This document shows positions 7,022 through 13,175 of a stretch of 21,806 nt of DNA, in pieces. The stretch is from JBMOLK01 sp049325575. GTDB taxonomy: Bacteria; Bacillota; Clostridia; Acetivibrionales; Acetivibrionaceae. Under the pieces are notes generated by a model. That model did not search any database. It had not been told where the DNA came from and worked only from the letters and a program-made list of their open reading frames with translations. Where the stretch lies: the NCBI GenBank assembly GCA_049325575.1, contig JBMOLK010000035.1:1-21806 (forward strand), read 5' to 3'. Numbering within the stretch: position 1 is the stretch's first letter; each line of letters starts with the position of its first letter. A program made the translations under genes and the position numbers.

Positions 7022-8290
7022 TTAGTATAGCACAATATCAGCACCTGATTTTTCCATCAACTCAACAAACTCAGGGAAGGTAACATTCATGGCCTCAGCA
7101 GTATCTATAATTGTTTCTCCATCAGAGTTTAATCCTGCCACAGCTAACGCCATAACAATACGGTGGTCGTCGCACCCGTTAACCTGACAACCTTTAAGCT
7201 TACTATTTTTAATGACAAGGCCGTCTTCCAGCTCCTTTATATCTGCCCCCATCTTACTTAGCTGCTCACACATAACATGAATTCTGTCAGTCTCTTTTAA
7301 CCGGGCCTGTGGTACATTAACCAACCTTGTCTCACCCTCGGCAAAGCAGCCAGCTACAGCCATAGCCGGAAGTGCATCCGGAATAGCGTTCATGTCTATC
7401 TCTCTTCCTTTTAGAGTATTACCCTTTATAACAATACTGCTTCCCTGTACCTTTACCTTCGCACCCATATCCTCAAGTATGGATAAAACCTCTTTATCCC
7501 CCTGGGGATCAGTCATATCCAAATTATCAAGTGTAAACTCCCCTCCGGAAATGGCGGCCTGTACAGCAAAGAATGTTGCAGAAGAAAAATCGCCCGGGAT
7601 GGTGATATCAAATGGCTTGTATCTCTGACCTCCATTTATGTAAAAAGACTTGTAATCCTTATTCTCATACTTCATTCCGAGTTTATCAAGCCACCACGTG
7701 GTAATATCTACGTAAGGAATTTCATTTAAGCGGGTAAGAATAACTTCAGTATCCTTTTCCATAAGTGGTGAATTGATAAGTATGGATGACAGGAATTGTG
7801 ATGTAACGGAATCCAGTTCTGTTCTCCCACCCTTAAGCCTGCCTTTTACAATAACCGGAGCCATCCCATTGTCTCTGGTTGAATAAGCCTGGGCTCCAAG
7901 ATTATTTATAGCATTTAGCAGCGGTCCTAAAACCCTTCTTCTTATCTGATAATCCCCAGTAAAGACCGAGTACCCTTCTCCAAGGGCCGCCGTCATTACA
8001 CCAAACCTTAAAGTTGTACCGGAATTACCTACATTAATAACATCTGATGGTGTAACAGGATTTCCGTCAAAACCTTCAACTATATACTTATCACCCAGCA
8101 GTTCTATTTTTGCCCCTAGAGCCTTACATACCTCTACTGCAGATAGAGCATCATTTGAAATAAGAGGGTTCCGAACTTCGGACTTTCCCCCGGCAAGGCT
8201 TGCAAAAAACATAGCCCTGATAGTATGGGACTTTGAACCTGGTATCTTTACTTTTCCACTGGTTTCTGATCCTTTTACTCTTAATAACAT
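7022..8290 (-). CDS. aroA: 3-phosphoshikimate 1-carboxyvinyltransferase (EPSP synthase)
   Basis: Cytoplasmic shikimate-pathway enzyme that transfers the enolpyruvyl group of PEP to shikimate-3-phosphate. At 422 residues it has the normal length. Diagnostic segments are GSKSHTIRAMFFASLA (K20, S21, R25, substrate phosphate binding), GNSGTTLRF near residue 88, TSQFLSSILI near 165, the LKETDRIHVM segment near 330 and DDHRIVMALAVAGL near 375. The ATG at 8290 follows AAGGGGTG at about 9 nt. No other aro genes are in the window. Upstream is a good promoter with two palindromes that could be an operator (8321-8386). Confidence 0.97.
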   Translation of the reverse strand: MLLRVKGSETSGKVKIPGSKSHTIRAMFFASLAGGKSEVRNPLISNDALSAVEVCKALGAKIELLGDKYIVEGFDGNPVTPSDVINVGNSGTTLRFGVMTAALGEGYSVFTGDYQIRRRVLGPLLNAINNLGAQAYSTRDNGMAPVIVKGRLKGGRTELDSVTSQFLSSILINSPLMEKDTEVILTRLNEIPYVDITTWWLDKLGMKYENKDYKSFYINGGQRYKPFDITIPGDFSSATFFAVQAAISGGEFTLDNLDMTDPQGDKEVLSILEDMGAKVKVQGSSIVIKGNTLKGREIDMNAIPDALPAMAVAGCFAEGETRLVNVPQARLKETDRIHVMCEQLSKMGADIKELEDGLVIKNSKLKGCQVNGCDDHRIVMALAVAGLNSDGETIIDTAEAMNVTFPEFVELMEKSGADIVLY

Positions 8291-8320
8291 ATATATACAC
8301 CCCTTCTACCGTACTACAGA

Positions 8321-8358
8321 TTTAATATTAAATATATCAATATATATTTAATATTAAA
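8321..8358. repeat. Paired 12-bp palindromes over the aroA transcription start
   Basis: The palindrome TTTAATATTAAA occurs twice (8321-8332 and 8347-8358), 26 bp apart. The wider arms 8321-8336 and 8343-8358 form a perfect 16-bp inverted repeat. The right copy touches the aroA -10 hexamer and would cover the start site. This could be an operator or an AU-only hairpin in the 5' leader; the regulator is unknown. Confidence 0.5.
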
Positions 8359-8386
8359 TGATAATATAATAAGTGATACAAGTCAA
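8358..8386 (-). promoter_or_regulatory. Probable sigma-A promoter of aroA
   Basis: On the minus strand TTGACT (8386-8381), a 17-bp spacer and TATCAT (8363-8358), each one mismatch from consensus, about 70 bp upstream of the aroA start codon. Confidence 0.65.
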
Positions 8387-8532
8387 ACTTTTTTATAGTA
8401 ATTAATTACAAAGCCTATCTAGCATGGAAGATTTGTGCTAAAATAATACTTACGCACCAATTAAAAAACACTATATCAAAACATATATGTTAACCGTATT
8501 AAAAATATGTAATAATAAGGGTATGAATTATA

Positions 8533-9456
8533 ATGGATGGTACAATTTTACTCATTGATTATTCAGAATATGAAAGAGAAAAAATCAAGATAATATTTGA
8601 GAATATCGGAGAGTATGAGTTTATTGAGGTAGGGAACTTGAAACAACTCTACAGCCTTATTGGAAATTTAAACTCCTTATCTCTTATAATCATGGATATA
8701 GCGTTTCCTTCTGAAAAGGAAGGCTTTGAAATATTGACATTTCTTAGGAAAAGCCCTAAAACTGCTGCTGTTCCAGTTATTATAACCACAAAATCTGATA
8801 ATGCAGACTTACGGCGTTCTGCATTAAAGTTCAATGTTAGTGATTTTGTTCTAAAGCCCTATCAGACAAAGCGCCTTGAAAATTCAATAAGAATCGTTAT
8901 GAAAATCGACCAGAACTTTAGGTACATTGTTAGCAGCGCAAATGTAATCACAATGTCAATAGAAGATTATATAACAAAAGAATTTAAAATAGCCTCAAGG
9001 GCAGACCAAAGTCTATCAATAATTCTTATTACTCCAATAAACTTAAATAAAGAATCCGAAAAGCAAAAATCCCTAGACCCGAATTTTAAGCAAAAAATGT
9101 ATACTAATGCTGTTGAAAGAGTAAAGATTTCATCCAGGTCTACAGATACAGTAATCTTAAATGAAAATAAGGATATTCTATTGATTTTACCCTTTACCAA
9201 TTCAGCAGGCGCAGAGAGAGTTCTTGAAAAGGTTAAAGAGAATGTCGGTGCAGGGTTAAAAGATCTAAATATAAAATATAACGACTACTTCTATGCAGTA
9301 CACGTGACTTTTCCCAATGACGGTAAGAACTTTCAGGCACTGATGGAAAAGGCTATTAAAAAAGTTGAAGACAAGATAATGCTCGAAAAAATTACGTCCA
9401 TTGGTGCAAGTGCCTTAGAAAATGCTCGAAATACATATAAAAGGTTCAATATGTGA
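8533..9456 (+). CDS. Response regulator with degenerate GGDEF-like output domain
   Basis: A 307-residue cytoplasmic two-domain protein. Residues 1-120 are a CheY-like receiver with phospho-acceptor D55 (IIMDIAFP), T85/T86 and K108 (FVLKPY). The usual N-terminal acidic pair is reduced to D9 (IDYSE). Residues ~135-300 have the size and layout of a diguanylate cyclase domain (SIILITPINL, then RVKISSRSTDTVILNENKDILLILPFTNSAGAERVLEKV). Where the GGDEF signature should be there is NENKD, so cyclase activity is unlikely; it may act as a GTP or c-di-GMP sensor or a protein-binding module. The start at 8533 has AAGGG about 11 nt upstream. No histidine kinase is adjacent. The output-domain assignment is an inference from layout. 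Confidence 0.75.
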   Translation: MDGTILLIDYSEYEREKIKIIFENIGEYEFIEVGNLKQLYSLIGNLNSLSLIIMDIAFPSEKEGFEILTFLRKSPKTAAVPVIITTKSDNADLRRSALKFNVSDFVLKPYQTKRLENSIRIVMKIDQNFRYIVSSANVITMSIEDYITKEFKIASRADQSLSIILITPINLNKESEKQKSLDPNFKQKMYTNAVERVKISSRSTDTVILNENKDILLILPFTNSAGAERVLEKVKENVGAGLKDLNIKYNDYFYAVHVTFPNDGKNFQALMEKAIKKVEDKIMLEKITSIGASALENARNTYKRFNM

Positions 9457-9506
9457 TCTTTAGGAAAAATGCCCGGATTTATGCCCTTTCTTTTTGGTTA
9501 AAATAA

Positions 9507-9535
9507 GTATAAGGTAAAGTGATTTTACCTTATAC
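9507..9535. repeat. 12-bp perfect inverted repeat before the methyltransferase gene
   Basis: GTATAAGGTAAA (9507-9518) pairs with TTTACCTTATAC (9524-9535) around a 5-nt loop, ending 29 bp before the methyltransferase ATG. On the plus strand no U run follows, so it is a poor terminator for the upstream gene. It could be an operator or a 5' leader hairpin. Confidence 0.5.
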
Positions 9536-9564
9536 AAAATACAATTTGACTACTGGAGATTGAT

Positions 9565-10710
9565 ATGAAAGAAGTTGAACTTATTGCCACATCGGCTGCA
9601 GGCGTGGAAGCTGTAGTTAAGTCCGAGGTTATAAGGCTCGGATTCAAGGATGTAATGGTTGAAAATGGAAAAATAATGTTTAAGGGTGATTTATCAAGTA
9701 TCCCCAAGGCAAATCTATGGCTTAGGACTGCAGACAGAGTACTATTGAAAATAGGAGAATTTGAAGCATTGTCCTTTGAAGAGCTATTTGAAAAGACCAA
9801 AGCCCTGCCCTGGGACGAGTGGATAACGAAGGAAGGTAAGTTCACGGTTCTGGGTAAATCAGTGAAATCAAAGCTGTTCAGTATATCTGACAGTCAGGCT
9901 ATAGTGAAAAAAGCTGTAGTTGAAAAGCTTAAGTCAAAATACAATGTGGAATGGTTTGAAGAAACAGGACCTGAATATACAATTCAAGTGTCTCTATTAA
10001 AGGATGTTGCCACATTGACCATTGATACCAGCGGTACTGCGTTACATAAAAGAGGATACAGGGAAAAAAATGTTGAAGCACCTATCAAGGAAACCCTGGC
10101 ATCTGCAATGATACTTATAAGCTACTGGAATAAAAGCAAAATCTTATTGGACTGCTTTTGCGGGTCAGGTACCATTCCAATTGAGGCAGCACTTATTGGT
10201 AAAAACATTGCTCCAGGACTTAACAGAAGTTTTGCTTCAGAAGAATGGCCGGTTTTAGGTAAAGATATATGGAAGCAGGAAAGAGTTAAAGCTCTTAAGT
10301 CCATTGACCAGAACGCAGAGCTTCATATATATGCTTCTGATATAAATCCTGCTGCTGTTGAATTAGCAAAAGAAAATGCTTTTACAGCTGGGGTTGACGA
10401 TTGTATCAGGTTTTCTACCGGTGAATTCTCAAACATCCATGTTAAAGGCGATTATGGAGTAATCATATCCAATCCCCCTTACGGTGAGAGACTTGGTGAA
10501 AGAAAGGAAGTAGAAAAGCTTTATAAGGATATGGGAAAAGTTTTTGCGAAGTATCATACATGGTCAAAATACATTTTAAGCCCTTTTGAGGAGTTTGAAA
10601 AGCTATACGGCAAGAAAGCCGACAAGAAACGCAAGTTCTATAACGGGAATATAAAAGTTGATTATTACCAGTATTTTGGACCAAGACCCGACAGCAAACA
10701 GGCTCCATAA
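9565..10710 (+). CDS. THUMP-domain class I SAM-dependent RNA methyltransferase (RlmL/YpsC family)
   Basis: A 381-residue protein that by family should methylate guanine N2 in 23S rRNA (the YpsC/RlmL N-terminal type). The N-terminal ~160 residues form a ferredoxin-like plus THUMP RNA-binding region (start MKEVELIATSAAGVEAVVKS, and DTSGTALHKRGYRE at its end). The Rossmann methyltransferase follows, with motif I LLDCFCGSGT (residues 194-203), the acidic ribose-binding loop ASDINP (D259) and catalytic motif IV SNPPYGERL (NPPY 303-306), typical of N-methylation of a planar base. GGAG lies 8 nt before the ATG. It is followed by its own terminator. Exact target nucleotide is not visible from sequence. 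Confidence 0.9.
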   Translation: MKEVELIATSAAGVEAVVKSEVIRLGFKDVMVENGKIMFKGDLSSIPKANLWLRTADRVLLKIGEFEALSFEELFEKTKALPWDEWITKEGKFTVLGKSVKSKLFSISDSQAIVKKAVVEKLKSKYNVEWFEETGPEYTIQVSLLKDVATLTIDTSGTALHKRGYREKNVEAPIKETLASAMILISYWNKSKILLDCFCGSGTIPIEAALIGKNIAPGLNRSFASEEWPVLGKDIWKQERVKALKSIDQNAELHIYASDINPAAVELAKENAFTAGVDDCIRFSTGEFSNIHVKGDYGVIISNPPYGERLGERKEVEKLYKDMGKVFAKYHTWSKYILSPFEEFEKLYGKKADKKRKFYNGNIKVDYYQYFGPRPDSKQAP

Positions 10711-10764
10711 TGTTAGATCATAACCATACTTATTTTCATAGCCCATAGATTTTTGTACAACATC

Positions 10765-10815
10765 GAAGGCATGGAAACGTATAAAAACATATACCCATGC
10801 CTTCTCTACTTTTTA
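10765..10815 (+). terminator. Intrinsic terminator of the methyltransferase gene
   Basis: GAAGGCATGG (10765-10774) pairs with CCATGCCTTC (10795-10804), with an inner GTAT/ATAC stem, followed by TCTACTTTTT. Confidence 0.8.
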
Positions 10816-10830
10816 CTGCATCTTTTAATG

Positions 10831-11195
10831 TTAATGAAGCTCTTGTGTCTTATTCTTAAGAGAGCAGCTGTCATCTACTGTAAGTCCTGTGGCAAGAGTA
10901 GGATTTAGCGCCTCCTCTTTTGTAATCTGCAATATTTCCTCTAAAGACGCTCCTCCGCTTAAAACTCCGATTAATTCATTTACAATACTGATACCGTTCT
11001 TTTCTTCAGAGTATTTTTTTATAATTCTTTTAATTCCGTTATATATCCTTTGCTCATCATTTGCATTAACCTCATCCTTTAACATTTCGGAAAAAATAGA
11101 AGGTAAATTGCATATATCTTTTTCCNNNNNNNNNNTATAAGTTCTAAGATGGCGTTATAACTATTTGTACTTATAAATATCCCTTCCTTCTGCAT
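10831..11195 (-). CDS. Unrecognised protein, interrupted by an assembly gap
   Basis: The minus-strand frame ending at the TAA 10831-10833 stays open up to the N run at 11126-11135 and upstream of the first ATG at 11085: the residues before it (EKDICNLPSIFSE) look coding. On the other side of the gap, 11136-11195 reads MQKEGIFISTNSYNAILELI with no stop right up to the N run. I therefore join both sides as one gene. The 10 N are a placeholder: to keep frame the missing stretch must be 2 modulo 3 long. The product would be a soluble helical protein of about 120 residues plus the gap (GIKRIIKKYSEEK, SLEEILQITKEEA). No family recognised. No clear ribosome binding site precedes the ATG at 11195, so the true start is uncertain. 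Confidence 0.5.
11126..11135. other. Assembly gap (10 N)
   Basis: Ten N bases inside what appears to be a coding region. The round number suggests a scaffolding placeholder, not a measured length. Confidence 0.98.
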
Positions 11196-11400
11196 GTAAT
11201 AATTATTTCATAGTATATCTTAGTATCTTCCACCATAAATACAATTATTACAAAATAATTTGTAAACCGTTATTTCTGTTAGTATTACTCATAGACTCAC
11301 TTCCATTATGTGCATAGCAACTAATACAAAATCTTTATCATAAGGACATACATAGCACTAATAAACATTTATAGAGGTAAAATATTTTGGAGGTTGGTAT

Positions 11401-11985
11401 ATGCAGCTTAAAGATGTAAAGATAGCATTCGCACTTACCGGTTCATACTGTGTATTTGATAAGGTAATTCCCCAGGTTGAGGTCCTTGTTAACGAGGGAG
11501 CTTTGGTATATCCGGTTGTATCATATGAAGTAGCTAGAACCGATACAAGATTTGGCAAGGCACAGGACTTTATGGATAGACTTAAAGCAATTACCGGGAA
11601 AAATGTAATATGTACCATGGAAGAAGTTGAACCGTTAGGAGTTGTCCATCCAATTGATCTTGTTGTAGTTTCACCTTGCACCGGAAACTCACTCTCAAAG
11701 CTTTCCAGTGCGGCTACCGATTCACCAGCTCTCATGGCTGCCAAAGGTGCTTTTAGGAATCACAAACCCGTTGTTATAGGAGTTGCAACAAATGACGGGC
11801 TTGGCATCTGTGCTAAAAGTCTAGGGTCTCTTTTATGTACCAGAAATATATTTTTCATTCCTTTTGGTCAGGACAACTACAAAACAAAACCGGATTCTTT
11901 AGTGTCAAAATTCGAATTAACTCTTCCAACTGTAGTAGAAGCCCTAAAGGGTAATCAACTTCAACCTTTATTGGAGAAGTATTAA
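11401..11985 (+). CDS. dpaB: Dipicolinate synthase subunit B (SpoVFB)
   Basis: With DpaA it makes dipicolinic acid from the lysine-pathway intermediate dihydrodipicolinate in the mother cell; dipicolinate fills the spore core and gives heat resistance. The 194-residue flavoprotein-like Rossmann protein has the SpoVFB pattern: KIAFALTGSYCVFDKVIPQVEVL at the start, the VVVSPCTGNSLSKLSSAATDSPALMAAKGAFRNHKPVVIGVATNDGLG block at residues ~84-137, and FFIPFGQDNYKTKPDSL near 160. GGAGG lies 8 nt before the ATG. The dpaA gene that normally precedes dpaB is absent here; the upstream neighbour is an unrelated gene on the other strand. A CATACATA (11347-11354) could be part of a sporulation-sigma -10, but no matching -35 is convincing. 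Confidence 0.95.
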   Translation: MQLKDVKIAFALTGSYCVFDKVIPQVEVLVNEGALVYPVVSYEVARTDTRFGKAQDFMDRLKAITGKNVICTMEEVEPLGVVHPIDLVVVSPCTGNSLSKLSSAATDSPALMAAKGAFRNHKPVVIGVATNDGLGICAKSLGSLLCTRNIFFIPFGQDNYKTKPDSLVSKFELTLPTVVEALKGNQLQPLLEKY

Positions 11986-12126
11986 TAAAATTCTGCTCTC
12001 CATAAACTAGTGCCTCTTAACGTAATTCTTTTCCAGAGCATGCGAGGCACAAATATAGGAAGTCCATTTTTAACATTATGAATGACTGAAATCTGATATG
12101 TTAAAAGCACTAGGGGGTGAATCAAA

Positions 12127-12306
12127 ATGCCTATTATCGATATAACTCTTTGGAAAGGAAGAACCAAAGAACAAAAAGCAGAGTTTGCCACGGCCATTAC
12201 AAAGGAAATGGTGAAAATACTGAATGCTAAAGAAGAGTCCATACAGGTAATCTACCACGAAATTGAGAAGGAAAACTGGGTAATAGGAGGGAAAGTATTT
12301 GAATAA
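12127..12306 (+). CDS. 4-oxalocrotonate tautomerase family protein
   Basis: A 59-residue ORF, MPIIDITLWKGRTKEQKAEF and onward to NWVIGGKVFE. After Met removal the catalytic Pro1 is exposed, as in the tautomerase superfamily, which shifts protons between enol and keto forms of small acids as small oligomers. Numbering from Pro1, Arg11 is conserved (GRTKEQK), an aromatic Trp stands at position 50 where 4-OT has Phe, and the GG turn is kept. Arg39 of classical 4-OT is replaced by Gln, so the substrate probably differs from 4-oxalocrotonate. AGGGGGTG precedes the ATG at 8 nt. It lies 141 bp after dpaB on the same strand, but interlocking stems lie between them, so co-transcription is uncertain. 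Confidence 0.93.
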   Translation: MPIIDITLWKGRTKEQKAEFATAITKEMVKILNAKEESIQVIYHEIEKENWVIGGKVFE

Positions 12307-12353
12307 GGATATACACATATCTCACGCACTAAAGTACTGTTAAATTGATATAT

Positions 12354-12412
12354 TATATGTTTCTCGAAAAACATTTTACATTCATTTTTTCAAATTTTCG
12401 AGAAAGCATATA
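12354..12412. repeat. Inverted repeat H1 downstream of the tautomerase gene
   Basis: TATATG+TTTCTCGAAAA (12354-12370) pairs with TTTTCGAGAAA (12395-12405) and CATATA (12407-12412), 17 bp with one bulged G, 24-nt loop. No U run follows on either strand, so it is not an ordinary terminator. Confidence 0.6.
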
Positions 12413-12416
12413 CCTC

Positions 12417-12471
12417 TGTCTATTGAACTCAAAACTCTTAATGTAAAATACAAATTAGAGTTCAATAGACA
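12417..12471. repeat. Inverted repeat H2 downstream of the tautomerase gene
   Basis: TGTCTATTGAACTC (12417-12430) pairs perfectly over 14 bp with 12458-12471, with a 27-nt loop. It begins 4 nt after H1 and ends 6 nt before a third hairpin. Function unknown. Confidence 0.6.
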
Positions 12472-12477
12472 AAGTAA

Positions 12478-12540
12478 TAGCGCCATGTAACACACCCAGT
12501 TATGCTATATGGCGCTAATTGTTTTTCATAGTTTTTTTAT
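12478..12540 (+). terminator. Terminator hairpin H3
   Basis: TAGCGCCATGTA (12478-12489) pairs with TATATGGCGCTA (12506-12517, one G-U), then GTTTTTCATAGTTTTTTT on the plus strand. It would end plus-strand transcription from the tautomerase side and overlaps the stop codon of the convergent minus-strand gene. Confidence 0.65.
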
Positions 12541-12700
12541 CCATAACATTACCTGTGAAAACACCTAAGGCTATTCCAAATAAGGCAAAAATAAAAGTTG
12601 TAGAGCTATTCCAGATTGTAAACCCCAGTACTGCAAGCCCCCCACCTAAAGCCGCTCCCGCAAGCATTCCTATTTCAGTATAGCTATAGCCTTTTAACAT
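12515..12700 (-). CDS. Small membrane protein with two transmembrane helices
   Basis: A 61-residue protein not recognised as a family. After MLKGYSYTE, residues ~10-28 (IGMLAGAALGGGLAVLGFT) and ~33-52 (TTFIFALFGIALGVFTGNVM) are hydrophobic and glycine-rich, giving a helical hairpin in the membrane; the tail MDKKTMKNN is basic. The start is well supported by AAGGAGGGG 6 nt before the ATG and by a promoter-like site (12751-12780). The stop codon lies inside the H3 hairpin. The length and pattern resemble the many small glycine-zipper membrane proteins of Clostridia whose roles are unknown. Confidence 0.75.
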   Translation of the reverse strand: MLKGYSYTEIGMLAGAALGGGLAVLGFTIWNSSTTFIFALFGIALGVFTGNVMDKKTMKNN

Positions 12701-12750
12701 AACTGCCCCTCCTTAGCTCCAAACACATCTCATCATCCGGGATAATGTTT

Positions 12751-12790
12751 ATTATAATGTTTAAAAAATATTTTTGTCTATAATATAGAC
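12751..12790 (-). promoter_or_regulatory. Probable promoter with overlapping palindrome
   Basis: On the minus strand TAGACA (12780-12775), an 18-bp spacer and a perfect TATAAT (12756-12751), about 50 bp before the membrane-protein start. The -35 overlaps the inverted repeat GTCTAT/ATAGAC (12776-12781/12785-12790), a possible operator. Confidence 0.5.
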
Positions 12791-12961
12791 GAAGATATTA
12801 ATAAAAAAGTTCTTTATTTTCCAAATATTTTTTAATATATCATCAATAACTATATTAATTCAACATTTTGGGAAATATTACATGAATCTATAAATTCAAT
12901 ATGAAAAATAATAAATACTAAATCCACCATATGATAAATAATATTAAGAGGTGAGACTAAA

Positions 12962-13126
12962 ATGTCAGACCGTGGAACCAGTAATTCTCCAAATACACGT
13001 AACCCACAGCGTCCAGCAAGCAAACCGTCTCGTCTTGACCAATTTGCAGATGACATTTTTGGAGATGATAAGAACAAAGACGAAGGGGTAACGTCCCGTA
13101 AAGAAAAAAGAAAATGGACAAGATAA
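12962..13126 (+). CDS. Small charged, probably disordered protein
   Basis: An ORF of 54 residues, MSDRGTSNSPNTRNPQRPAS to the end RKEKRKWTR. AGAGGTGA lies about 7 nt before the ATG, and a hairpin follows 5 nt after the stop. The N-terminal half is rich in Ser, Asn, Pro and Arg; the middle LDQFADDIFGDDKNKDEG is acidic and the C terminus strongly basic. No family recognised. The clean ribosome binding site, protein-like composition and terminator-like hairpin argue that it is translated; its short length and lack of a known homologue argue for caution. Confidence 0.6.
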   Translation: MSDRGTSNSPNTRNPQRPASKPSRLDQFADDIFGDDKNKDEGVTSRKEKRKWTR

Positions 13127-13130
13127 TTAT

Positions 13131-13163
13131 AGGGTCAGGGTTTAGATAAACAGCCCTGACCCT
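13131..13163. terminator. Hairpin between convergent genes
   Basis: AGGGTCAGGG (13131-13140) pairs perfectly with CCCTGACCCT (13154-13163). The T tracts on both sides are weak, so efficiency is uncertain. It separates the 54-residue ORF from the DUF116 gene that ends at 13176. Confidence 0.6.
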
Positions 13164-13175
13164 GCTTAATTCAGT

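Noticed and set aside
11347..11354. Sigma-E or sigma-K promoter for dpaB
   Set aside because: CATACATA resembles a -10, but no matching -35 at the right distance was found; mentioned only as a possibility.
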